Virus record (IMG/VR): IMGVR_UViG_3300045972_000788
Coordinates: 1 to 30,195 of that record
Length of the DNA stretch: 30,195 bases
Source of the DNA: a virus
Direction: 5' to 3' (one strand)
The notes beneath the pieces were generated by a model. That model was not told where the DNA came from, ran no database searches, and worked only from the letters and a program-made list of their open reading frames with translations. The position numbers and the translations under genes are program-made. Position 1 is the stretch's first letter; each line of letters starts with the position of its first letter. Of this stretch, positions 1 through 8,700 are shown piece after piece.

Positions 1-294
1 ATGAGCCTGACCCCTAGCGTTGAGACCCTGTTCGACATCAGCTTTTGCATGGGCTATGCCTGGAACGCCCTCTCGGGCGAATGCCGGGTCCGAATCATGG
101 ATGACCTGATCGACGGGTCGCGCAGTCTCGCCGAGATGGCCGCTTGCTGGGCTGAAGAGTTCGACGTGATCTTCGCCAAGAAACTGATCCTCGCCCCCGA
201 CACCGACAGCTACCTCGAAGACGTGGACAAGTTCTTCCACGACAAGTGGAGCGAGTTCATGGCACGTCAGCTTGCCCAAAGGATGACCCAATGA
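1..294 (+). CDS. Hypothetical protein, 97 aa (start may lie upstream of the window)
   Basis: I do not recognise this protein. It is acidic and mostly helical in appearance, with no signal peptide, membrane segment or known motif. The window begins exactly on an ATG in this frame, so the true start could be this ATG or lie further upstream. The stop TGA (292-294) overlaps the ATG of the next gene (291) as ATGA, which indicates translational coupling and supports this reading frame as a real gene in a compact phage operon. It is the first of seven tightly packed + strand genes that include a DNA ligase, so a role in DNA metabolism or host takeover is possible but is only inferred from context. 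Confidence 0.7.
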   Translation: MSLTPSVETLFDISFCMGYAWNALSGECRVRIMDDLIDGSRSLAEMAACWAEEFDVIFAKKLILAPDTDSYLEDVDKFFHDKWSEFMARQLAQRMTQ

Positions 295-506
295 TCCAAG
301 TCGAGGTACGCGCCACGCTGACCGAGGGCGACTGTGTCGTCTGGTGCAGCCCCGCTGATGCGCAGTGCTTCAGCGTGTACCACGGCGAGCCCGGTGGCTT
401 TAAATGGCTCGCCGATTTTAACGAAGCCAGTGAAGCACTCTGGTACGCCCAATTTATCGCTGCACGTGACGGCAGCAAATTCGTCAACCGAATAGGAGAA
501 TTTTGA
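291..506 (+). CDS. Hypothetical protein, 71 aa
   Basis: Unrecognised small protein. The ATG at 291 is preferred over an earlier in-frame ATG at 246 because it overlaps the upstream stop as ATGA and has an AAAGGA ribosome site seven bases upstream. It contains two Cys (in VVWC and AQCF) and several aromatic residues, so it may be a small compact alpha/beta domain. No membrane segment or known motif is visible. Its stop TGA (504-506) shares one base with the next gene's ATG. It lies in the ligase operon; no function can be assigned. Confidence 0.7.
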   Translation: MIQVEVRATLTEGDCVVWCSPADAQCFSVYHGEPGGFKWLADFNEASEALWYAQFIAARDGSKFVNRIGEF

Positions 507-676
507 TGGTTAAGAAAAAGAAGGAATCATTGCTCGATACGTTGATCGGATGCGCACGCGCGAAGTACCAGACCGACGAAGTCCAGATCGAAGACGAGGC
601 GGCACTTAGTTTTGCTGAAGGCGGAGTTTGGGTCCAAGCATGGCTTTTTGTCCCCGCCGCCGAGGTGCCTGCATGA
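506..676 (+). CDS. Hypothetical protein, 56 aa
   Basis: Very small gene identified from its junctions. It starts at an ATG whose A is the last base of the previous stop codon, with a good AGGAGA site at 493-498. It ends in a TGA (674-676) that overlaps the ligase ATG (673). The product begins with a run of Lys (MVKKKKES) and then becomes acidic. It has no recognisable domain. Both ends being coupled to neighbours is the main evidence that it is translated. Function unknown. Confidence 0.65.
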   Translation: MVKKKKESLLDTLIGCARAKYQTDEVQIEDEAALSFAEGGVWVQAWLFVPAAEVPA

Positions 677-1566
677 GCGCCTTCAAGCCAATGCTCGCAG
701 TCGAGTACGACCCAGCCAAACTGCAGTTCCCTGTCTTTGCGTCGCCCAAGCTCGACGGCATCCGTGCTGTGGTCAAGGACGGCAAGCTGCTGTCCCGCAG
801 CCTGAAGCTGATCCCCAACAAGCACGTGCAGTCGATGCTGGCTCGTCCCGAGTTCGATGGGTTCGACGGTGAGCTGATTGCCGGCTCCCCGACGGCGCCC
901 AACGCCATGCAGGAGGCCACGTCGCTCTTCATGAGCCAGGACAAAGTGCAGCCGTTCACGTGGTTCGTGTTCGATCAGCACGACATGCCCGGTACCATTT
1001 ACGACACGCGGCTGTTCAGCCTGGAGAATCAGGTAGAGGACATGTACAACCCGGCGCACGTCAAAGTGCTGCCGCAGACGACGATCGCCGACCTAGCCGC
1101 GCTCGACGAGTACGAAGCGGTGCAGGTCGGGCTCGGCTATGAAGGCGTCATCTTGCGTGCCCCACGCGGTCAGTACAAATACGGCCGCAGCACGGTCAAG
1201 GAAGGTTGGCTCCTGAAGGTGAAACGGTTCACCGACAGCGAGGCAATCGTGCTGGGCTTCGAGGAACAGATGCACAACACCAACGAGAAGCAGGTCAACG
1301 AGTTGGGGCGCAGCAAGCGCTCCACGCACGCGGCTGGTCTTGTCGGCAAGGGCACCCTTGGTGCGCTGGTCGTGCGCGACATCGTCACCGGTGTCGAGTT
1401 CAACGTCGGCACCGGCATGACCGACGGCGTGCGTGACCACATCTGGGCCAACCGCGACAGCCACGAAGGCATGATCGTGAAGTACAAATCGTTTCTCGTC
1501 GGGGTAAAGACAGCCCCAAGGCACCCAGTGTTTATTGGGTTCCGCAGCCCGTTGGACATGTCATGA
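673..1566 (+). CDS. ATP-dependent DNA ligase, minimal viral type (297 aa)
   Basis: This enzyme seals nicks in duplex DNA using ATP through a lysyl-AMP intermediate, probably during phage replication or repair. The nucleotidyltransferase motifs appear in order: motif I SPKLDGIRA with the adenylated Lys26; motif III FDGELI near residue 76; motif IIIa FVFDQ near residue 100; motif IV EGVILRAP near residue 160; and motif V WLLKVKRF near residue 182. A C-terminal OB-fold region follows (GKGTLGALVVRD and after). At 297 residues it is close to the smallest viral ligases, such as that of chlorella virus PBCV-1, and lacks an N-terminal DNA-binding domain. The start at 673 is chosen over 628 because it overlaps the upstream stop as ATGA and has GAGGTG upstream. 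Its stop overlaps the start of the HNH-like gene. Confidence 0.95.
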   Translation: MSAFKPMLAVEYDPAKLQFPVFASPKLDGIRAVVKDGKLLSRSLKLIPNKHVQSMLARPEFDGFDGELIAGSPTAPNAMQEATSLFMSQDKVQPFTWFVFDQHDMPGTIYDTRLFSLENQVEDMYNPAHVKVLPQTTIADLAALDEYEAVQVGLGYEGVILRAPRGQYKYGRSTVKEGWLLKVKRFTDSEAIVLGFEEQMHNTNEKQVNELGRSKRSTHAAGLVGKGTLGALVVRDIVTGVEFNVGTGMTDGVRDHIWANRDSHEGMIVKYKSFLVGVKTAPRHPVFIGFRSPLDMS

Positions 1567-2018
1567 GCCACGGACATGCAAAGCGTGGGCAGCACTCAGA
1601 CACCTACAAGAGCTGGCGGTACATGTGGGGCAGGGTTCGCTATGACTCTGATTATGCCCACGTAGCCGTATGCCAGCGGTGGAAAGACTTCAGCGCATTT
1701 CTCAACGACGTAGGTGAAAAGCCTGTAGGCAAGACACTTGATCGTATCGACCCTATGGGTAACTACGAACCTACCAACTGCCGGTGGGCGACTCCTATCG
1801 AGCAGGCCAATAACACTTTGGCTAACACTCGGTACACGTTCGGAAAGAAGACGCTGACCCTCGCCGACTGGGCAAGAGAGGTCGGCATCAACTACAAAAC
1901 TCTGCATAACAGAATCTCTGCATGTGGTTGGTCGATTTCATCAGCGCTGACCACACCAGTTCGTGCGAGCGCTCGGTACCCGACGCCCGCAAAACTCATT
2001 ATCAAGGATATGTCATGA
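1563..2018 (+). CDS. HNH-homing-endonuclease-like protein with C-terminal helix-turn-helix (151 aa)
   Basis: The first 85 residues follow a pattern widespread in phages and usually annotated as HNH endonuclease: SWRYMWGRVRY, then VCQRWKDFSAFLNDVG, LDRIDPMGNYEPTNCRWAT and EQANN. The RID..GNY.P.NCRWAT core matches the family of AP2/HNH-type mobile endonucleases. Residues about 97-135 (LTLADWAREVGINYKTLHNRI) read as a helix-turn-helix, which such proteins often use for DNA recognition. It is wedged between ligase and the next gene with ATGA overlaps at both ends. Its last codons and stop repeat the last codons and stop of the ligase (DMS then TGA), consistent with insertion of a mobile gene. Whether it still cuts DNA cannot be judged; a full H-N-H triad is not obvious. 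Confidence 0.75.
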   Translation: MSHGHAKRGQHSDTYKSWRYMWGRVRYDSDYAHVAVCQRWKDFSAFLNDVGEKPVGKTLDRIDPMGNYEPTNCRWATPIEQANNTLANTRYTFGKKTLTLADWAREVGINYKTLHNRISACGWSISSALTTPVRASARYPTPAKLIIKDMS

Positions 2019-2305
2019 TCAGCCCAGCCACCAATCTCCCGTTCACGTCCGTTGACACCGACCGCCTGCTCGGGCTGGCCGACAGCTTTCTCGAAGACTG
2101 GGGACAGTCCGAAGCGGACGAGTCCGCCGAGTTCAGAGACCCTGATTATCCCGAGCGCTGCAAAGAGTGGGACGCCATCCGGCCACTGCTCGTTGCGGCA
2201 CCGATCATGCTGTCACTGATCGCTGAACTGATCAGCTGTGCCGACCCGCAGCGCGACTTCAAGGAAATCAAACAGGCACGCGACCTCGTGCGGGATCTGG
2301 GATGA
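2015..2305 (+). CDS. Hypothetical protein, 96 aa
   Basis: Unrecognised acidic, soluble, probably helical protein. The ATG at 2015 is chosen over an earlier in-frame ATG at 1922 because it overlaps the HNH stop as ATGA and has AAGGA six bases upstream, while the longer form would run far into the HNH gene. There are two Cys (near residues 50 and 75) but no metal-binding pattern. Its stop overlaps the next ATG. Before the presumed insertion of the HNH gene it would have been directly coupled to the ligase gene, so a role linked to DNA metabolism is possible but only inferred. Confidence 0.65.
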   Translation: MISPATNLPFTSVDTDRLLGLADSFLEDWGQSEADESAEFRDPDYPERCKEWDAIRPLLVAAPIMLSLIAELISCADPQRDFKEIKQARDLVRDLG

Positions 2306-2514
2306 CCGCCCTCAGTGCAAAGGGGTACTTGGCCTCACCGACCCACAAGTTCAACTACCGTGACCCGGCCCCGCGCGCCACGAAGTTGAGCATCTTGAAC
2401 GCCGGCGATGTCTGCATCATCGGCTTCTGGCAGGACGACCTCGGCCATAAAGCGTGGGCACGACTGCCCAGCCGCGACATGGACGAAGAGCGAGCACTCG
2501 GTCTCGCGGCATAA
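2302..2514 (+). CDS. Hypothetical protein, 70 aa
   Basis: Small unrecognised protein, the last gene of the + strand operon. Its ATG overlaps the upstream TGA (ATGA), and its TAA lies immediately before a hairpin terminator at 2519-2540. The sequence has a central beta-like stretch (GDVCIIGFWQDDL) and charged ends. There is no membrane segment or known motif. Function unknown; its reality rests on coupling and position. Confidence 0.6.
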   Translation: MTALSAKGYLASPTHKFNYRDPAPRATKLSILNAGDVCIIGFWQDDLGHKAWARLPSRDMDEERALGLAA

Positions 2515-2518
2515 CAAA

Positions 2519-2540
2519 AGGCCCACTTTACGGTGGGCCT
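2519..2540. terminator. Bidirectional terminator between convergent operons
   Basis: An eight-base-pair GC-rich stem (AGGCCCAC with GTGGGCCT) encloses a six-base loop. It lies five bases after the stop of the last + strand gene. On the - strand the stem is followed by TTTTG, so it can also end the late transcript whose last gene stops at 2795. On the + strand the downstream run (CTTCAATTT) is weaker. Confidence 0.8.
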
Positions 2541-2794
2541 CTTCAATTTATTGACTGACACAATGGACGGCTATTTAAGCCTGAGCGTATAGCCCCGAAA
2601 TATATTCGGCTTATTCCAAGGTCCCGGACCGCGCCTTCCATTTCGCCTGATCTTTTGAGCCAGCTCCATTTAGGATTTATATTATGTTCATTCTATTTAT
2701 TTTTTCTTAATTGAAAGAATCAAAAAAGAATAGAAGAATAGAAGACTGAGGATATAAGCGGAGTTCGGCCGATTTAATCCTGCCGATCTTCCAC
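2541..2794. other. AT-rich non-coding convergent intergenic region
   Basis: This stretch of 254 bases lies between the end of the + strand operon and the end of the late operon and contains no credible gene. It is markedly AT-rich around 2680-2750, with an imperfect inverted repeat (TTCTATT at 2691-2697 and AATAGAA at 2729-2735, with T-rich and A-rich inner arms) and a tandem AATAGAAGA pair. It may form additional 3' structure for the late transcript. I see no promoter that I would defend. Confidence 0.5.
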
Positions 2795-5700
2795 TTAATC
2801 CGTCGTATTCAACTCCGTCGATACCGCTTCATTCGAGGCCAATTGATTTCCGGCCGCATTGGGATGTGTTATTCCATTCGGTAGCCACCCGCTCCACAGC
2901 GAATTGGCAGGCATCGAGTCGATCGCCGTCGACGCAAAACCGCGACTACCGCCCACCGTGCTGCCAATTTCAGCCAGCTGACCCAGTGTAGGCCCGCCCA
3001 GCGCGCCGATTGCCAGCCCGCCGTGGTGCAGGTCTTTGATCGCGTCTACACCGAACTGCCCGACGCCCAGAAGTCCCGCGCGCTGGGTTGCCGACGCCAG
3101 ATAGTCGTCCAGGCCCCAGTCCTGCTTCCAAGCTGGCTGCGAGCCACCGCCCTGAATCATGCCTTTGGTGAGGTCAGCTGCGAGCATGACCGGGATGTAG
3201 CCAGCCATCGCCACAGCGGGCGCGTAGTTGCCGTGCTTGGCCTCGTTGACCACCCGCTTGAGGATCGTGTCCTGGAACGAGAAAGCGAACTGCTTCATGT
3301 GCGCGATCAGTGAAAAATGCGCGTCGTTCATCCAGATTGCCTTCTGCGACTGGTCAGGCCGGAGCACCGCGCCATCGACCCAGTTGTTGATCGCCTGGCG
3401 CACCTTCAGCGAGGCTGTCTCGGCTGCTTCAGGCTTCATGCCCAGCGCCTCGAAGTCGCTCGCGCGCGCAGCGACACGACCGTCGGCGTTGAGCTTGATG
3501 TCGGACGGCTGCAGGCCCAGCTCGGCCAGATACCGTGGCGAATGCACGCTGAAGTCACCGTCCTTGTGCTTCTTCAGGAAGCCCATCGCCGCCTCCGTAC
3601 CAGCAACGCGCTGGCTGGTGTTCATCTGTTCCATCAGATTCCACTTGAACAGCTGCTCATTGACCGCGCGCGCCTTGTTGCCGACTGCGTTCAAGCCATA
3701 CGACGCACCCATTACATGCTGCAGCACGGCGTTGTCGATCACGCCCATGTCCTCGGCGAAGTGGTAGCCCTCGTCGTACTTCGGGTTTTTCTGGAACCCG
3801 CGTGGGATCTCCATGATGCCGCGCTTGAAGTTGTTGAACACGTCCTTGGCCGAGCCGCCGCGCACAGCCACACCGACCGGGTCGATTAGCGACGAGAAGA
3901 ACCCCATCGGCAGCAGACGGATGTTCTGGTACACCATCATCTGACCGAACAGCTTGCGGGTAGTCGGACTGATCTCGCTACCCAGTTGCCCAGTCACGCC
4001 GGTCAGGTACTTCTCAGCCAACGCCATCTGCTCCGGCGTCGCGCCCTGCTTCACGGCGTCAGCCTTCAGCTGATCGAGCGGCGTCTTGCGGTTCGTCTCG
4101 AAGTCGCGCTTCTGCTCGGTCGTCATCGCGTCGTAGGTCTTGGCCTCGGCGTCCGTCATTTTCTCAAACCGGCGCGACCACTCCGCACGTCGCGTGCCCT
4201 GCTTGATGTAGCTGGTCAGCACGCGCATGGCGTTCTTCTCCGTGAACGCGAGCGCGTCTTCGGCAGTGATAAAGCTCAGGTCACGCTTCTTGACGAACTG
4301 ATCGCCAGGGCGAGCACTCGTGCTGGCCGACTCCAGCTCGGAGCCTTCGTCGCGCATGAGACGGGACATCAGCTCGTTGACGGTGCCTTTGTACTGACCG
4401 CTGTCCACGTACTTCTGCATCATCGCCTTGAACTCAGTCTGGTGGCTGGCGATGTAGGCAGAGTCCCACTGACGCGGCACATAGTCTTTGCCGAAGCCAC
4501 GATTCCCCACGTTGACGCCGGCATCCTGCAGGTACTTGTGCATGCCGTCGAGCGTCGAGCGCATGCCGTCGATTAGCTTCTGCTGGGCGGCGTTCTTGCC
4601 GACCTTGCCGAGCGCGATGGCGGCGAAGGCTTCGTTGGCTTCCTCGAAAGTGAACTTGCCCATCTTGTTCACCATCTCGTTGCTGATGGTACGCATCGCG
4701 GCGCCGGCCGCAGGGAGGTAGCCAGCGTCGGTGCCCTCTTTGGTGCCGTGCAGCCGAACGATGTCGGCCATCTTCTGCAGCGCCGGGATGCCGGTGTCAT
4801 GCAGACGGGCCGATCCGATACCGGCCACTGAGTCCATCAGGTTAATCAGCGGCTCGGCCGACTTGTGCAGGTAGTCGAGGGTCTTGTTGCGGCCCACCTC
4901 CATCATCTTCGTGTAGACCGCGCTGCGGTCTCCGGACTCTTTTGCGTAGTCTCCGGACTTCAGGTAATCCATCACGTGAACCGCACGCTGGTCATTCGAC
5001 CACACGCCCAGCACCTTGCGCACGAGGTCGCCGATGTGGTCCATGATGGTCTTGCCGCGCTCGCCCAGCTTCAGCATGCCGTTGGCGTGGAACTGGAACA
5101 TATAGGCGGTGCGCTCTTCCTGGCTCTCAGCGATCTGCTTCAGTACCTCGGGCTGGTCTTTGAACTGCTCGCGCAGGAAGTTGCGCACGTAGGGCGAGTC
5201 CGCGACTTTGCCCAGCGCCGCGACCACCTCTGGCCGACCGTTCTCGCGCAGATGACTGGCGAACCAGTGCAGCGACTCGTGGTAGCCGACTGAGGTCGGG
5301 TCCATCGCCCACTTGGAGATATTGATCACTGCTTTGTGCAGGTCGGTTTTCTCCTTGAATGATCCGGCTGCGTACAGCATGTCGGCCGCGGCGTTTACTT
5401 CGGCGTGGTCGCCGACGATCTTGGTGACAGCCTCGTAGGCAGCTTTCTGCTTGTCGGCGGTCGAGCCCTTGGTCGGGTCGATCTTCTCTTTGCTCAGGCT
5501 CTCGGCATCCGCATGGGTAGCGAACTTTGCCTCTTCGTTGCCCTTGGTCAGCATTGCGTAGGTGACGGTCGGGTCTTTGTCGATCAAGGCAATGATCCGG
5601 TCGTTGGCAGCGTCGATAACTTTCTGCTTGAACTCGTTCGGCTGCTTGTCCTTGACCAGCACGTCGATCATGGCCTGCAGAGACTTCGGATCGTTGCGCC

Positions 5701-8700
5701 GCTCGATGCCCTTGAGCGTCGCGGCATGCTGCGCACCGCCCTCACCGGCGACGGTGTCGGCCCACTTCTGCTGGCCGTCAGCCTCGGCGAACTTGCCCTT
5801 GTAGAACTTGGTCAGGCTCTCAAGCACACCGCCGACCGCGCGCGGGTCCTTGAACGGGATGATCTTGGCCAACTGCGCCTGATGCTCCGGCGACAGCTGG
5901 TCGAAGTGGTCGAACAGCGCGCGCGCCTCTTTGCCGACCGCGCGGCCGGAGACCGTGACACTCGACTCATAGGTGGAGATGCGGTTGTCGATGGCACCGC
6001 GGCCGATCTTCGTGACGGTGCCGGCGTCGAGCGAGCCTTTGGGGATCACACTGCGGCCCTGCGTGGTCGTCTGCAGATGCGCGCCGTCCAAGCCGACCTT
6101 GCGCTGCAGTTCAACGTCCTTCGTGCCAGAGGCCGCAGTGTGGATGTTCTCGTCGGCGGTCAGGTCCGTTTTGCCCGCGTCGTCTTTGATGCGCTGGGTA
6201 TTGTCAGCCGCTTCACGGCGGTCGATCTCATTGGACAGCCGCTCGCGCTGCTTCTCAAGTTCCTTCCAGTGTCCACGCGCTTCGGTGATGTCGGCAAATT
6301 CTCGGGCGGTCAGCGGCTCGCCGCCGTGCTGGCGCAGCCGAGTCTCAGGGTCGAGGCCATGCTCTTCAAATTTTGCCTGGCGCACTTCTAACTTGTTCAG
6401 GTCCCTCTTGAGCTTGCTGATGTGCTCGGGGTCGGCGTCAGGCTCGCCTTTCGAGGTGTCGCTTTTGAGTTTCTGCAGTTCGCCCCAAGTCACGTCCTTC
6501 CCGCCACGTCGAGCCACGACCGTCTCGGGGGGCACGTCGATCGCTTCAGACAGATGATCGGACACAGCGCCGATACCTTCCTTGAACGCGCGGGCGAGGC
6601 GATGCAGCCCGCCCTGCTCGTCGTAGTCGGTGTGGGGCAGTTTCTTCATCATCTCGCCCGCGACGCGCATCGCATCCAAGATGACCCCCGAACCGGTGTC
6701 GATCCGGCTCTTGGATTCATAGTGCGACGTTTTGCTGCTGTCGATGCGCATTGCGTCGATGTCCTTGAACCCGAACGCCTCGCGGCTCGGCGTGTCGCGC
6801 GCAATAACCATTCCGTGATCGTCTGGGCGACCCTTCGTCATCTCGTTGAGTTGATCGTCGGGAATTCCATGCTCCTTGGCATAGTCCTTCGCCGAGACGA
6901 AGCTGACCTCCCCGTTGGGATGTTCGCTTTGCGCCATGCGGGCGATTCGCTCGTGAGCGGTCTCGCCGTCGCCGTAGCGAGCGCGCGCTACGTCGGAGCG
7001 TTCAACAAAGTCCCCGCCCTTCTTCCCGCCCCCGTAATAAGCGTCCTCAGTCTGCTGCTCATTCTGCTTGCCGAGCGCGAACTCGTCGGCCGGAGCCGAC
7101 TCGACATGCTCGTCCGAACTCTTCGCGGTTTCCGTCCGGTCAGGCGGCGTGGTGCCGACCAGATCGGCCTCGCCTTGGGCGTGCTTGGCGAATGCCTCAT
7201 TTACGGCGTCCGCGTTCGCACCGAAGGTCTCCTTCAGCTTGTCGTTGATCTGCCCTTTCTTCACTGCCTGCTCGGCGGGCGACATATCCTTGAACGCCCG
7301 CTCACCGGTCAGGTCTTTCATCTCCTGTACGAACTGTCTGATCTGGTCGGTGCTGGTGGAGTCGATCAAGTGCTCGGGCAATGCGCTGCGCACCGCTACC
7401 GTCAGTGCGTTGTCGCTCTTCTGTACGTCCGAGATCTGCCCCAGCGCCTTGTAGAACGAGTCGACCTTCACCGGGTCTTTCGAGCCCATCGCGTCGTAGA
7501 TGCGCGTAAGCCGACTGACCGTGTCCTTGCCGAACGCATCGACCGTGGCGCGGATCGCCGAGACTGGCAACGTCCCTTTATCCTGGCCAATGTCCATCAC
7601 GTTGCGCACCAGCGTCGCGGCGTTCTTCTGGTCAGCTGGGTTCATGCTGCGGAACTCAGGCGTGTCCATGTGCTCGTAGATGCCCTTGTCCAAGCCAGAG
7701 GCGTCCTTCGAGTAACGGGTGCCAACCTCGTCCGTCTTCAGCGCGTCGAGCGCGGCGTTGGCCTCGTCGATCGACGACCGCACGCGCTTGTTCGTGAACT
7801 GCTGCGCGTTGATCTTGCTGATCTCCATCTGCCCGTTCGAGGATGTCGGGTCGAGCTGGCCCAGCGCCTCATGGAACTGGCTGGCATCAGGGTCGGCCAG
7901 CAGCTTCTGGATCGTGTTCTGCGCCTTGGTCGTGGCCTGCGCGTTGCCCTGCGTGTCTTTGGCGAGAGCCGTCTCGGGCGTGTCGCCGTGGACGATGCCG
8001 CCAGCGGCCTGGACGTGGTCCTCACCGGTGACAGGGTCAGCCTTCAAACCACTGCCGAGGTCCGACACTTTGTCGCTGAAGGTCTTCGGCGCCGGGGCCG
8101 CAGGAGGGGTCGATCCATCCAACGGCACGCCTGTAGCCCGCTCGGCATCCGTGGAACGTGCCAGCGGAGCCTCGACCGCGCCGCCTGCTTTCTTGCCGCG
8201 CATCGAGCCAGCGATACCGAGTGCAGCGAATGGAGCGCCCATCAGCGCGCCCTCCGCGGCACCGTGCAGCATCTCGCTGGTGTCGTTCGAGGCGTCGCGG
8301 TTCGGGTTCAGGTAGCCAGCCGCCTGTTGCCCGATGCCAGCGTTCGCAGCACCGGCTGCAGCGTTGCCCAGGACGGCTTCAGGGACGTTTTCAGCCACAG
8401 CCCGACCGAATGGCATGGCCACCTTGGCTGCGGCGCCCTCAGCGGCCTTGGCGAACAGCTTGCCGCCCACTACCTGCGGCACCACGCTCATTGCAGCGGC
8501 TTGGGCGGTACCGGCACCCACGCCGGTCAGCGTGCGCTTCAGCACGTCCTGCTGGGCCTGTGCGGGGTCTGCCTGCTGGGCCTGGAACTGGCCACCGATC
8601 GTAGATGGAGCCGTGGCCAAGGTCATGCCGGCGATACCCGCCAACGGCCCTTTGCCGTGCATCAGCGTGGCACCTGCCACGCCCGCTGCCAGCCCCGGCA

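Noticed and set aside
2595-2616. CCGAA/TTCGG hairpin after the early operon, considered as a second terminator
   Set aside because: The stem is only five base pairs, AT-rich in the loop and not followed by T; the hairpin at 2519-2540 is sufficient.
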